A stretch of 64,000 nt of DNA, from the NCBI GenBank assembly GCA_934476235.1, contig CAKSNL010000003.1, forward strand, positions 1 through 64,000, read 5' to 3'. Numbering within the stretch: the stretch's first letter is position 1; every line of letters starts with the position of its first letter. Below, piece after piece: positions 54,181 through 62,102 of this stretch. Made by a program: the position numbers and the translations under genes. The notes under the pieces were generated by a model that was not told the DNA's origin, ran no database searches, and saw nothing but the letters and a program-made list of their open reading frames with translations. Source of the DNA: an uncultured Clostridia bacterium. Lineage in GTDB: Bacteria > Bacillota > Clostridia > CAKSNL01 > HGM11501.

Positions 54181-55404
54181 GTGACGAAGGACGGGGGAAG
54201 GTTAGTCATCATCTCCGCCTCGGCAAACCATAAAAAGCTTAAGGGAGCGGCACGCATAAGATATTTTGCGACTCATGAGTCCGTCCACGTAACGGCAAAG
54301 ACCGACCCGAAGGCATATAACACCCTTGCCGAAAGAATCAAAAAGATCAGCCCGGAGCTTTTCTCCGATGAGAACATTGCCGCAAAAATAGCCGAATACG
54401 CAGAAAGCAACATCGAGATAGATGCCGAAGCTGCAAAAGAGAAAATTGTCGCGGAATACGTCGGCGAAGCGCTGGCAAAGGCTGATAGAAAAACCCTTCA
54501 CAAAATCATCGGCGACAGAAGAAACGTTGCCGAGGTGCTGCTTGACCTTGTCAATAAGCTTATAGACATCTTCAGAAAAGATAAAGAGCTCCGCGAAGGC
54601 TATAAAGAAGCCCGCGAAGCTATCATAGAGGCGATAAACAGTATTGACAATGAAAGAGCGCAGCGAATCAAAGATGGGCGGACAGAGAGCACACAGTCAA
54701 CCGAAAACGTTAAGTACGCGACGAGTGATGATTACACAATTAACAAACAGGTCGATGACGCAGTGTCCGGAAAAATGGCGAGGGGATATTCTGTTTTTGT
54801 AGGAAAGACGCCAAACCTTTTGGAGAAAGCCGGACTGGAGCAAAGACCAATGCTCATAAATCAGGCACATTTAAGAGATATCGTCCACGAAAAGACAAAC
54901 GACAACGCTCACTATCACGGCATAGATATAAACATTATAAAACAACTTCCCAAGCTTCTTAAAAACCCCGTTGCGATATACGACTCTATTTCAAATGACA
55001 ACCGGAATAATAGCATTTGTGTTGTAACGAATAAATTTGACGGGGACGGAAATCCGATAATAGTATCCATAAGAAGCTCCGAAAGCAACGTCAAATATTA
55101 CGATGTAAGCTTTAACACCGTGAAAAGCGAAAAGAGCAATTACGCAACAAGTGTATACGGGAAGGACAATTTCCGCTATCATCTGGAGGCGATTTTAGAC
55201 AATGACGCGTTTATCTTTGTAAGCAAGAGCGAAACCGAAAAACTTTTAAATAAAATAATCCCGAGGCTGAATTCTGATATCAAGCTCCAATTGCTTGAGC
55301 GATTAGACAACCTCGGGTACAACACCATTATACATAAAAGCAATAATGTTGTCAATACCTATTCTACGCAGACGGACGAAAAATATGCCTCTTCCGAAGG
55401 TTGA
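54181..55404 (+). pseudogene. Truncated phage polyvalent protein: HEXXH zincin-like + MuF-C-like domain
   Basis: 407 codons open from a GTG at 54181 with no convincing ribosome site. The first part holds a zincin motif THESVH (H32, E33, H36) with a matching EKIVAEYVGEAL helix (about 83-94). A linker ends at VKYATSDD (about 178-185). The C-terminal 200 residues (LPKLLKNPVAIYDSISNDNR, PIIVSIRSSE, NTIIHKSNNVVNTYSTQTDEKYASSE, in parts) fit MuF C-terminal domains of phage polymorphic toxins or polyvalent proteins. The N-terminus is missing. The end overlaps the 267-bp EamA copy. Confidence 0.7.
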
Positions 55405-55643
55405 AAGAGGCGCGGTGAAATACATAATTCTTTGCGGCGTGATGAGCGCGGTCTATCAGAGGCTTAATATATCGCTCTCGGGCGTTATCCCGGGCGTGAT
55501 ATTTTTCCCGGTCAGCAACGGGTCGATGGTCGTCTTCTCGGTCATAACGGGGAGAATCTTCTTCGGCGAAAGGTTAAATAAGCTCCAGATCGCGGGCGTC
55601 GTGCTCGCTCTTTCGGCAATCGTCGCCGTCGGTCTCGGGTGAA
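55377..55643 (+). repeat. Copy 2 of the 267-bp perfect inverted repeat (EamA 3' fragment)
   Basis: Identical to the reverse complement of 31386-31652. It encodes the last 85 residues of the EamA transporter plus stop as a plus-strand fragment with no start region. The first 28 nt also encode the last residues and stop of the preceding phage ORF. Confidence 0.95.
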
Positions 55644-55790
55644 TAAGACGGAGCGATTATCACGGTCCGAAGCGTCCGTCGTGAAGCGGCGGTCTTTTTC
55701 GGCGGAAGAGCTGTGCGGACAAGACCTTCGTGCCGCTTGAGAATGCCGCGCGCAGAGCACTCTGATACCCCGGAAAATGATTTGACACAG

Positions 55791-55819
55791 TTGACATAAA
55801 TGATAAAATGCCGTATAAT
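55791..55819 (+). promoter_or_regulatory. Perfect consensus promoter
   Basis: TTGACA (55791-55796), 17-nt spacer, TATAAT (55814-55819); a second TTGACA lies at 55782-55787. Drives the MBL gene through a leader of about 150 nt with no recognised riboswitch; TATAAT-like sequence also occurs near 55951. Confidence 0.85.
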
Positions 55820-55973
55820 GAAAATAAACTAAAGCAGGCGTACATCCGGGCGCCGCAATTTTTTGGTCTCTGCGGGAGAGGGAAAGATACTTTTATATAA
55901 AATTTGAAGGCATGTTTTATCCATGGCAAAAAAGAGTGCGGCAAGTCATATATAATATAAAAAAGGAGCTCTG

Positions 55974-56720
55974 ATGGATATGAGGATAACATTTTCGGGC
56001 ACTTCCCACGGATTTTCCGAAAAAAACAGGTTTAATCCCGTTACGCTTGTGGAAGTAGGCAAAAAGCTTTTTGTGATTGATGCGGGAGGGCCGGCAGACT
56101 ATTTTGTTGTAAATTCCGATAAGCGTATCGAAGACATCAGGGGTGTTTTTATTACACATATGCACTCAGACCATGTGAATTCATTGCCGCAGCTTTTGAT
56201 CTCGTTTCTCGGATTTCATTATAATAAGGATGCGCTCGTGTTTATGCCCGATCAAGACGGAGTCGACGGTTTGAAGGCGTGGATGAAAGCCATGTATGAG
56301 GATGACTCGAGAATCGTATCCACGCTTAATTTCAGGGTCATCGGCAGCGGCGTTATTTATAAAGACGAGGACCTGCTCGTAGAGGCTGTCCCGACAAGGC
56401 ATCTTGATGCGATCGGCAGACCGTGTTATGCATTCCGGTTTGAAACCGGCGGCAAAAACGTTTTGTTCACGGGCGACCTTGCTCCGGAGTATGAAGATCT
56501 GGAGGACGTCTGCGGCGCATACCGTTACAGTCTGGTCGTATGTGACGGATCACATGGCAGCCTGAAAGAGAACTTTGATAAAATCGCCGGGATCAATACC
56601 GAAAGGCTGATATTCACTCATGTATATGAGCCTTGCTTTGAGGGATATGAAGAGCTGCTTTCAGAGCTTCCGTTTGATGCAAGCCGTGCGGAAGACGGAG
56701 AATGCGTGACAATTGTATGA
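55974..56720 (+). CDS. Metallo-beta-lactamase-fold hydrolase (RNase Z/AtsA-like)
   Basis: 248 aa, cytosolic. Metal motif THMHSDH (about 62-68), second-site ligands in TGDLAPEYED and TRHLDA, and the final His in FTHVYEP. Similar in layout to arylsulfatase-type and RNase Z-type MBL proteins, but without an RNase Z exosite arm. Substrate unknown. AAGGAG precedes the ATG. It begins 330 nt after the repeat copy. Confidence 0.9.
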   Translation: MDMRITFSGTSHGFSEKNRFNPVTLVEVGKKLFVIDAGGPADYFVVNSDKRIEDIRGVFITHMHSDHVNSLPQLLISFLGFHYNKDALVFMPDQDGVDGLKAWMKAMYEDDSRIVSTLNFRVIGSGVIYKDEDLLVEAVPTRHLDAIGRPCYAFRFETGGKNVLFTGDLAPEYEDLEDVCGAYRYSLVVCDGSHGSLKENFDKIAGINTERLIFTHVYEPCFEGYEELLSELPFDASRAEDGECVTIV

Positions 56721-57076
56721 CACCGCAAAAGTGCGCCCCGTAAAAAGAATAAATACATTGCCGTATGATAATTTTTCCGCGTCCGATAATTCATATGCCG
56801 CTGTACCGGAGTATGATATTGACGGCAGAAGGGAGAATGGCGGGGGAGATACACAGCATGAAAAAAATCAGCTTGGCTCTCTTGCCGGTTTTAACAATAG
56901 CGCCGGAAGCGCAGCCGACGGGAGCAGAATGCATTTTTGCCTGGGCGCAGAAAAAGTAAAGCAGGCAGCCTTCGGCTTATATAATAATTTATAAAGATGT
57001 CAGCGCCGACCGCCTTTTTTCCGCATAAAAAATCTTAGTGTAAAACGTCAAAATTATTAAAAATTGACAAAAAGTG
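56721..57076. other. Gene-poor stretch with possible decayed gene
   Basis: One weak ORF (56858-56959, 33 aa, MKKISLALLPVLTIAPEAQP) has a GGGGAG site and a signal-like start but no mature part, so it may be the relic of a secreted protein. Nothing else is recognisable. Confidence 0.5.
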
Positions 57077-57105
57077 TTGACGAAAACGGGGAAATATGAT
57101 ACAAT
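57077..57105 (+). promoter_or_regulatory. Promoter of the PepSY-SLH gene
   Basis: TTGACG (57077-57082), 17-nt spacer, TACAAT (57100-57105). It implies a leader of about 320 nt before the ATG at 57434. Confidence 0.8.
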
Positions 57106-57145
57106 ATGATTGCAGAGGAATATATTATAGAAAGGATTTGGCAAG

Positions 57146-57238
57146 TATGAAGCGACGGCGTGAAATCAATATATACATTTACTCGCGGTACAGGCGCAGA
57201 TTTGCCTTTTTCCGTTATTCGTTCGCGGGTATTTATTA
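57146..57238 (+). CDS. Possible 30-aa leader peptide (basic)
   Basis: Arg-, Tyr- and Phe-rich (MKRRREINIYIYSRYRRRFA), with AAAGGA 12 nt upstream and positioned first in the long leader of the PepSY-SLH transcript. It could be a regulatory upstream ORF or chance. Confidence 0.3.
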
Positions 57239-57342
57239 AGGTGTGTTCGTTTTCAAAGCATTTTGAAATCGAGCCCGCCTTTTTTCGTTCCTGCGCCGAA
57301 AGCATAATAAAAGACCGCATACCCGAAAGGAGAGTGCAGCCC

Positions 57343-57414
57343 ATGAAAGAAAAAAACGCCGGATATCCGCGCTCCGGCATAAACAGAAAGCTTCGGAAAA
57401 ACATTGAAAAATGA
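57343..57414 (+). CDS. Possible 23-aa leader peptide
   Basis: MKEKNAGYPRSGINRKLRKN with AAAGGAGAG 8 nt upstream, ending 19 nt before the PepSY-SLH start. Good spacing suggests translation; coupling to the next gene is an inference. A longer GTG-started frame (57160) overlaps the first mini-ORF and is less likely. Confidence 0.35.
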   Translation: MKEKNAGYPRSGINRKLRKNIEK

Positions 57415-57433
57415 AAAGGGGGGATCATGAGTT

Positions 57434-59785
57434 ATGAAACGCAAAAAAATCAAACCGATTTCGATTTTGCTCTGTATCGCAATGCTGCTCCCGCTTATAT
57501 CTATGACGGCGTTTGCGGACGAATCAAAGTCCGCAGACCCTGTTACGGATACGGCAAAGTTTATCTCTTTGGATGAGGCAAAAGAAATTGCATTAAAAGA
57601 CGCCGGGCTTGACAGAAACAAACAAAAAATAACCTTCACCAAGGAGGAACTGAGCCGCAATAAAGGCAGACCCTGCTACATTTTGGAGTTTTATACGGGG
57701 GAAAATCAGTATCACTATGAGATCGACTATAAGACGGGGGAAGTTATCTACGGCAGAAAATATATCCTGCTTACCGAAGCGAAAAAGATCGCCGTTGATG
57801 ACGCCGGCTGCACCGAAAAGGTTGCCTTTACCGAAGATGAATTGGTAGACGGCGGCATAAAAACGCCTTACTACCGCCTCGTGTTTTCCGATACGAAAAT
57901 ACGGTGGATTTACCGGATCAATGCGGTGTCGGGCGATATACTCGAGAAGAAAGAGGAGAATATCGGCGAGACGGATTTAATCTCCTTGGAAAAAGCAAAG
58001 TCAATCGCGCTTAAAGATGCCGGGATTGCCGAAAATGCAGAAAAGATTGTGTTCACCAAGGAGGAGCTGAACCGCAATCAGGGCAAGCCCTGCTACCTTT
58101 TGGAGTTTTACACCGTCAAATATCAGTATCACTATGAGATTGACGCAAAAACAGGCGACATTATCTACGGCAGAAGATATATCCTTCTTGCCGACGCAAA
58201 AAGGATTGCCGTTGATGATGCGGAATGCGCCGAAAGAGTCACCTTTTCGGAGGAAGAATTGATAGACGGCGGCATAAAAACGCCATATTATCATCTCGTC
58301 TTTGCCGACAAAAAAACACAGTGGACATACCGTATCAATGCGGTGACGGGCACCATACTCAAAAGGCAGGAGGAGAACATCGGCGAGACAGAATTCATCC
58401 CCCCGGAGGAAGCAAAGAAAATTGCATTAAAGGACGCAGGGCTTGATGACACCGCACAAAAAATCGTGTTCACCAAAACCGAGCTTAACCGCAATCAGGG
58501 CGAGCCCTGCTACATTTTGGAGTTTTATACCGGCAAAAATCAGTATCATTATGAGATTGACGCAAAGACGGGCAAAATAATCTACGGCAGAAGATATATC
58601 CTTCTTGCCGACGCAAAAAGGATCGCCGTTGATGACGCCGGCTGCACCGAAAGAGTCACCTATACGGAAGAAACGCTGGTGGACGGCGGCATAAAAACGC
58701 CATATTATCATCTCGTCTTTGCCGACAATAAGACACGGTGGACATACCGGATCAATGCGGTGACGGGCGATATACTCGGAAAGAACAAGGAGAATATCGG
58801 GGAAGCGGATCATATCTCATTGGGGGAAGCGAAAAAGATTGCATTAAAGGACGCAGGGCTTGACAAATACGCGCAAAAAATCGTGTTCACCAAAGCAGAG
58901 CTCAATCGTTATCATGGCAGGGACTGCTATTTATTGGAGTTTTATACCGGTAAAAATCAGTATTACTATCAGATTGACGCAAAGACGGGCGACATTATCT
59001 ACGGCAGAAGATATATCCTTCTTGCCGACGCAAAAGGGATCGCCGTTGATGACGCCGGCTGCACCGAAAGAGTCACTTTTTCGGAGGAAGAATTGGTAGA
59101 CGGCGGCATAAAAACGCCATATTATCATCTCGTCTTTGCCGACAAAAAAACACAGTGGACATACCGGATTAATGCGGTGACGGGCAGCATACTCAAAAGG
59201 AAACAAAAGGACATCGCCGTAAAACCCGACATTGAGTGGGAAAATCCGTTCCGGGATGTTAAGAAAAGAGATTGGTTTTACTTTTCGGTTAAATTCGCAT
59301 ATGATTTTGGCTTGATGAAGGGCACTGCCGAAATGGAATTTTCGCCGGACTCTTATGTGACCAGAGCAATGTTTGTCATGATTATCTATCGTATGGAAAA
59401 AGAGCCGCAAGCCGGAGATTCGGTGTTTATGGATGTCGAAGTCAACGGTTATTACGGTAAGGCGGTTGCCTGGGCAAATGCAAACGGTATTGTTTCCGGT
59501 GTTTCGAAGGACCGCTTTGCACCGAACGATCCGATTACCCGCGAGCAGATGGCAACGATTCTTTACCGCTACGCAAATTACAAGGGATATGACACGGAAT
59601 CAAACGGGAATACGGCCTATAATGACAGCAGTTCCATTTCCGGCTATGCGAGGAACGCTGTAAGCTGGGCGGCCGCAAACCTGCTTATGAAAGGCAATGC
59701 CGACGGCAGCTTTTCGCCGAATGAAAACACGACAAGAGCACAGGCGGCTGCCGTGTTCACCCGTATGCTTGAAAACCTGGAATAA
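57434..59785 (+). CDS. Secreted protein with eight PepSY-like domains and three SLH domains
   Basis: 783 aa. Signal peptide 1-28. Residues 43-598 are four near-identical 139-residue units, each two PepSY-like domains (ISLDEAKEIALKDAGL...YHYEIDYKTGEVIYGR and ILLTEAKKIAVDDAGC...WIYRINAVSGDIL). Three SLH domains follow (about 605-783: FRDVKKRDWFYFSVKFAYD, VNGYYGKAVAWANANG, SISGYARNAVSWAAANL). PepSY domains bind or inhibit peptidases, so this looks like a wall-anchored protease-binding or maturation factor. GGGGGG precedes the ATG at 57434. Confidence 0.92.
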   Translation: MKRKKIKPISILLCIAMLLPLISMTAFADESKSADPVTDTAKFISLDEAKEIALKDAGLDRNKQKITFTKEELSRNKGRPCYILEFYTGENQYHYEIDYKTGEVIYGRKYILLTEAKKIAVDDAGCTEKVAFTEDELVDGGIKTPYYRLVFSDTKIRWIYRINAVSGDILEKKEENIGETDLISLEKAKSIALKDAGIAENAEKIVFTKEELNRNQGKPCYLLEFYTVKYQYHYEIDAKTGDIIYGRRYILLADAKRIAVDDAECAERVTFSEEELIDGGIKTPYYHLVFADKKTQWTYRINAVTGTILKRQEENIGETEFIPPEEAKKIALKDAGLDDTAQKIVFTKTELNRNQGEPCYILEFYTGKNQYHYEIDAKTGKIIYGRRYILLADAKRIAVDDAGCTERVTYTEETLVDGGIKTPYYHLVFADNKTRWTYRINAVTGDILGKNKENIGEADHISLGEAKKIALKDAGLDKYAQKIVFTKAELNRYHGRDCYLLEFYTGKNQYYYQIDAKTGDIIYGRRYILLADAKGIAVDDAGCTERVTFSEEELVDGGIKTPYYHLVFADKKTQWTYRINAVTGSILKRKQKDIAVKPDIEWENPFRDVKKRDWFYFSVKFAYDFGLMKGTAEMEFSPDSYVTRAMFVMIIYRMEKEPQAGDSVFMDVEVNGYYGKAVAWANANGIVSGVSKDRFAPNDPITREQMATILYRYANYKGYDTESNGNTAYNDSSSISGYARNAVSWAAANLLMKGNADGSFSPNENTTRAQAAAVFTRMLENLE
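57560..59227 (+). repeat. Four tandem 417-bp coding repeats (PepSY pairs)
   Basis: Equivalent positions at 57560, 57977, 58394 and 58811 are spaced exactly 417 nt. Long identical tracts are shared by units 2-4, suggesting recent duplication or gene conversion; unit 1 is more divergent. Confidence 0.92.
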
Positions 59786-59892
59786 AAAGGCCGTCCGTAA
59801 CATTGGGTATATTCTTAACGTATAGCCCGCCACCGCAAAACGATGCGAAGGCGTCGCGCTGCAATTGACAATGCCTTCGCATATCTTTCGAA

Positions 59893-59918
59893 GGGCAGCC
59901 CTCCGGCTGCCCTTTTTT
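59893..59918 (+). terminator. Terminator of the PepSY-SLH gene
   Basis: GGGCAGCC-CTCC-GGCTGCCC followed by six T, 108 nt past the stop. A second stem (59843-59852 with 59873-59882) precedes it. Confidence 0.9.
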
Positions 59919-60430
59919 AATTAACTTGCATATCTCACAAAAAACTGCCTGTTATTTGGAGGCAATGTCGATTGAATTTTTCGGACAAAATGGTAAAATG
60001 TCTGCGGAGGATCTCATTTTATTGCCGGACCGATGAAATTCGTTGCTTTTTGTCGGGCTTATAATATAAGTATAAAAAATAAGGAGGACTGTCGTATGAT
60101 TTATCCGCTGTAAAAAGGATTTGAGAGAATTTTCGTATTATGCAGAAGTAAAGCGATAAAGTGAAAAAATAAATGAATTTTTCTGTCGTTTATTATCAGA
60201 ATTATCGGACTGCAGCCAAGCATGGTATATTCGTCCGTAAAAAACGAAAAAGGCGGTAGCGTGAGCGTGCCTTTTTGCGTACTAAGCGTGCGGAAGATTT
60301 TTTGCAAAAAAAATCGGAGCAAGCGCTTAACTTGCTCCGACGTGGTCTTAAGAGGCTCTCTTCGAAGGGTGCACCTTAAGGTGCACCCCTAACTATCGCC
60401 TTGCCAAGGGGGAGAATCCCGCCGAACGAA
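59919..60430. other. Non-coding stretch
   Basis: No supported gene. It holds a hairpin near 60314-60340 (CGGAGCAAG / CTTGCTCCG) and a perfect 22-bp palindrome at 60367-60388 centred on CTTAAG. The rest shows nothing recognisable. Confidence 0.6.
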
Positions 60431-60465
60431 AAAATACGGCACACCGTAAACGGCGTACCGTATTT
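60431..60465 (-). terminator. Terminator of tRNA-Pro
   Basis: AATACGG ... CCGTATT with an inner ACCGT/ACGGT stem; on the minus strand it is followed by a T6 tract directly after the tRNA 3' end. Confidence 0.8.
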
Positions 60466-60467
60466 CT

Positions 60468-60544
60468 TGGTCGGAGTGGCAGGATTCGAACCTGTGGCCT
60501 CCGCGTCCCGAACGCGGCGCTCTACCAAACTGAGCCACACCCCG
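60468..60544 (-). tRNA. tRNA-Pro (anticodon CGG)
   Basis: 77 nt with the 3' CCA encoded (60468-60470). Acceptor CGGGGTG/CACTCCG (one G-T pair), D-arm GCTC...GAGC, anticodon stem CCGCG/CGCGG around TTCGGGA (anticodon CGG, codon CCG), 5-nt variable loop and T-loop TTCGAAT. The T-stem has an A-C mismatch at its outer pair (49-65). Cloverleaf drawn by hand. Confidence 0.93.
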
Positions 60545-60618
60545 ATAAATCACGAAATCTATTATACTATAAAAAGGGGGTGCTTGTCAAGGATTATTTT
60601 ATAAAAACAGGAAAAAAT

Positions 60619-60652
60619 AAAAAGGTCTTTCCCGCGCGGGAAAGACCTTTTT
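60619..60652. terminator. Terminator of the ferredoxin gene
   Basis: A perfect 34-bp palindrome, A5 GGTCTTTCCCGC then GCGGGAAAGACC T5, 5 nt past the stop on the minus strand. Can act in both directions. Confidence 0.92.
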
Positions 60653-60657
60653 ATATT

Positions 60658-61359
60658 TTACCGGCGGGACAGTATTTCGCCGTCCGTTGAAACCGTGACA
60701 ACGCTTACGCCGATGTTTTTTCCGCTTTCCTTTGCCGCGTCAAGAGCCGCCGAGGCGATCCCTGCGCAGCACGGAACCTCCATGCGCACAACGGTGACGC
60801 TTTTTATATCGTTGGCTTTGAAAATTTCCGAAAGCTTTTCCTTGTAGTCCGCTTTGTCCAACTTGGGACAGCCGACAAGCGTGATGCGCCCCTTGATGAA
60901 ATCGGCGTGGAAATTGCCGTAGGCATATGCCGTGCAGTCCGCCGCTATCAAAAGGTCCGCCCCGTTAAAGTACGGCGCGTTCACCGGAACGAGCCTTATC
61001 TGAACGGGCCACTGGGAAAGAAAGCTCTCCGCCTTTTCGCCGCGGCAGCACGAAGAGTGCTCATCGCGGTGCATGGTTTTAACGTGTGTTCCGGAGCATC
61101 CGCAGGGAAGGGGCTTGTTTTTCGCCTCCTGATGCTTTTTAACCGCCTCCTCGTCGTAGGGGACCGCCTCGCGCTCGCGGATGCTGATAGCGTCCGCCGG
61201 ACAGGAGGGAAGACAGTCGCCCAGCCCGTCGCAGTAATCGTCGCGCATTAAGCGCGCCTTGCCATTTACCATTTCGATTGCGCCCTCGTGGCACGCGGAC
61301 GCGCATGCGCCGCAGCCCGTGCACTTTTCCTCATCAATAAAAACGATTTTTCTTATCAT
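60658..61359 (-). CDS. 4Fe-4S ferredoxin-type protein with C-terminal domain
   Basis: 233 aa. Two Fe-S motifs at the N-terminus (CTGCGACASAC and CDGLGDCLPSC, about 13-62). A Cys-rich middle (CGCSGTHVK, about 86-94; SCCRGEK, about 103-109) and a C-terminal domain (about 120-233) with ADCTAYAYGNFH, VGCPKLDK and EVPCCAGI follow. The arrangement suits a redox sensor or electron carrier. Divergent from the Crp/Fnr gene; they share the palindrome at 61417-61436. Confidence 0.9.
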   Translation of the reverse strand: MIRKIVFIDEEKCTGCGACASACHEGAIEMVNGKARLMRDDYCDGLGDCLPSCPADAISIREREAVPYDEEAVKKHQEAKNKPLPCGCSGTHVKTMHRDEHSSCCRGEKAESFLSQWPVQIRLVPVNAPYFNGADLLIAADCTAYAYGNFHADFIKGRITLVGCPKLDKADYKEKLSEIFKANDIKSVTVVRMEVPCCAGIASAALDAAKESGKNIGVSVVTVSTDGEILSRR

Positions 61360-61375
61360 AATATCAATCCTTTAC

Positions 61376-61404
61376 TTGATTTTGTGATTTAAATATACTA
61401 TAAT
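61376..61404 (+). promoter_or_regulatory. Promoter of the Crp/Fnr gene
   Basis: TTGATT (61376-61381), 17-nt spacer, TATAAT (61399-61404). The predicted start, about 61411, lies just before the palindrome. Confidence 0.7.
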
Positions 61405-61416
61405 AAAATAAAAAAG

Positions 61417-61436
61417 TCTGTTGTAATTACAACAGA
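61417..61436. promoter_or_regulatory. Perfect 20-bp palindrome, likely Crp/Fnr operator
   Basis: TCTGTTGTAATTACAACAGA is its own reverse complement. It lies downstream of the Crp/Fnr promoter start and overlaps a TTACAA -35 candidate of the divergent ferredoxin gene (with TATAGT 18 nt further). A single dimer bound here could control both genes. Confidence 0.75.
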
Positions 61437-61450
61437 AAGCGGAGAAATTT

Positions 61451-62089
61451 ATGGAAAACGCGATAAAAAAGTCGAATCTTTTTAAAAATCTGACGCCGGA
61501 GGAGACGGATGAGGTGATAAAAAAGCTTTCCGCCGGGAAGAAAAGCCTTAAAAAGGGCGAATACGTTTTGAGAAACGGCGAGAAGGCGCAGCTTTTCGGA
61601 ATCGTGCTCTCGGGCGAGGTGACTATAGAATCCGTAGACTACTGGGGAAACTCAAACGTCACCGCAATAGTTTCTGAGGGAGGGGTCTTTGCCGAGGCGT
61701 ACGCGCTTTCCTCCGGAGTTATGGGGACGGACGTGACCGCGGGAACGGACTCTGTGATACTCTTCTTTTCCGCCGAAAAGATTTATTCCGAAAGCCTCCC
61801 CGCCGCATTTATGCTAAACCTTATCCGCGCGCTGTCGGAAAAAAACGCCCGAATAAACGAAAAGCTTTCGCACATGTCGAAGCGGACGATAAGGTCAAAG
61901 CTCATCTCGTATTTTTCCGCCGAATCGCGGAAGGCGAAAAGCGATGAATTTATGCTCCCGTTTAACCGCCGCCGGCTGGCGGACTACCTTGCGGTTGACA
62001 GGAGCGCGCTTTCCGCCGAGATGAGCAAAATGAAAAAAGAGGGACTTATCGACTACGACAGAAACAAGATACGCCTTTTTAGGATATGA
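61451..62089 (+). CDS. Crp/Fnr family transcriptional regulator
   Basis: 212 aa. N-terminal cyclic-nucleotide-binding-like beta-roll (about 15-120, GEKAQLFGIVLSGEVTIES), dimer helix, then a C-terminal winged helix (about 145-212, FNRRRLADYLAVDRSALSAEMSKMKKEGLI). It has no N-terminal cysteine cluster, so it is not an Fe-S Fnr; heme, cAMP or NO sensing is possible. The adjacent palindrome is the expected target. Confidence 0.93.
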   Translation: MENAIKKSNLFKNLTPEETDEVIKKLSAGKKSLKKGEYVLRNGEKAQLFGIVLSGEVTIESVDYWGNSNVTAIVSEGGVFAEAYALSSGVMGTDVTAGTDSVILFFSAEKIYSESLPAAFMLNLIRALSEKNARINEKLSHMSKRTIRSKLISYFSAESRKAKSDEFMLPFNRRRLADYLAVDRSALSAEMSKMKKEGLIDYDRNKIRLFRI

Positions 62090-62102
62090 AGGGAGAAATG
62101 AT

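Noticed and set aside
55346..55642. A functional small membrane protein from the EamA fragment
   Set aside because: It is an exact copy of a gene's 3' end without its start and N-terminal helices; the only upstream start lies in the phage gene in another frame.
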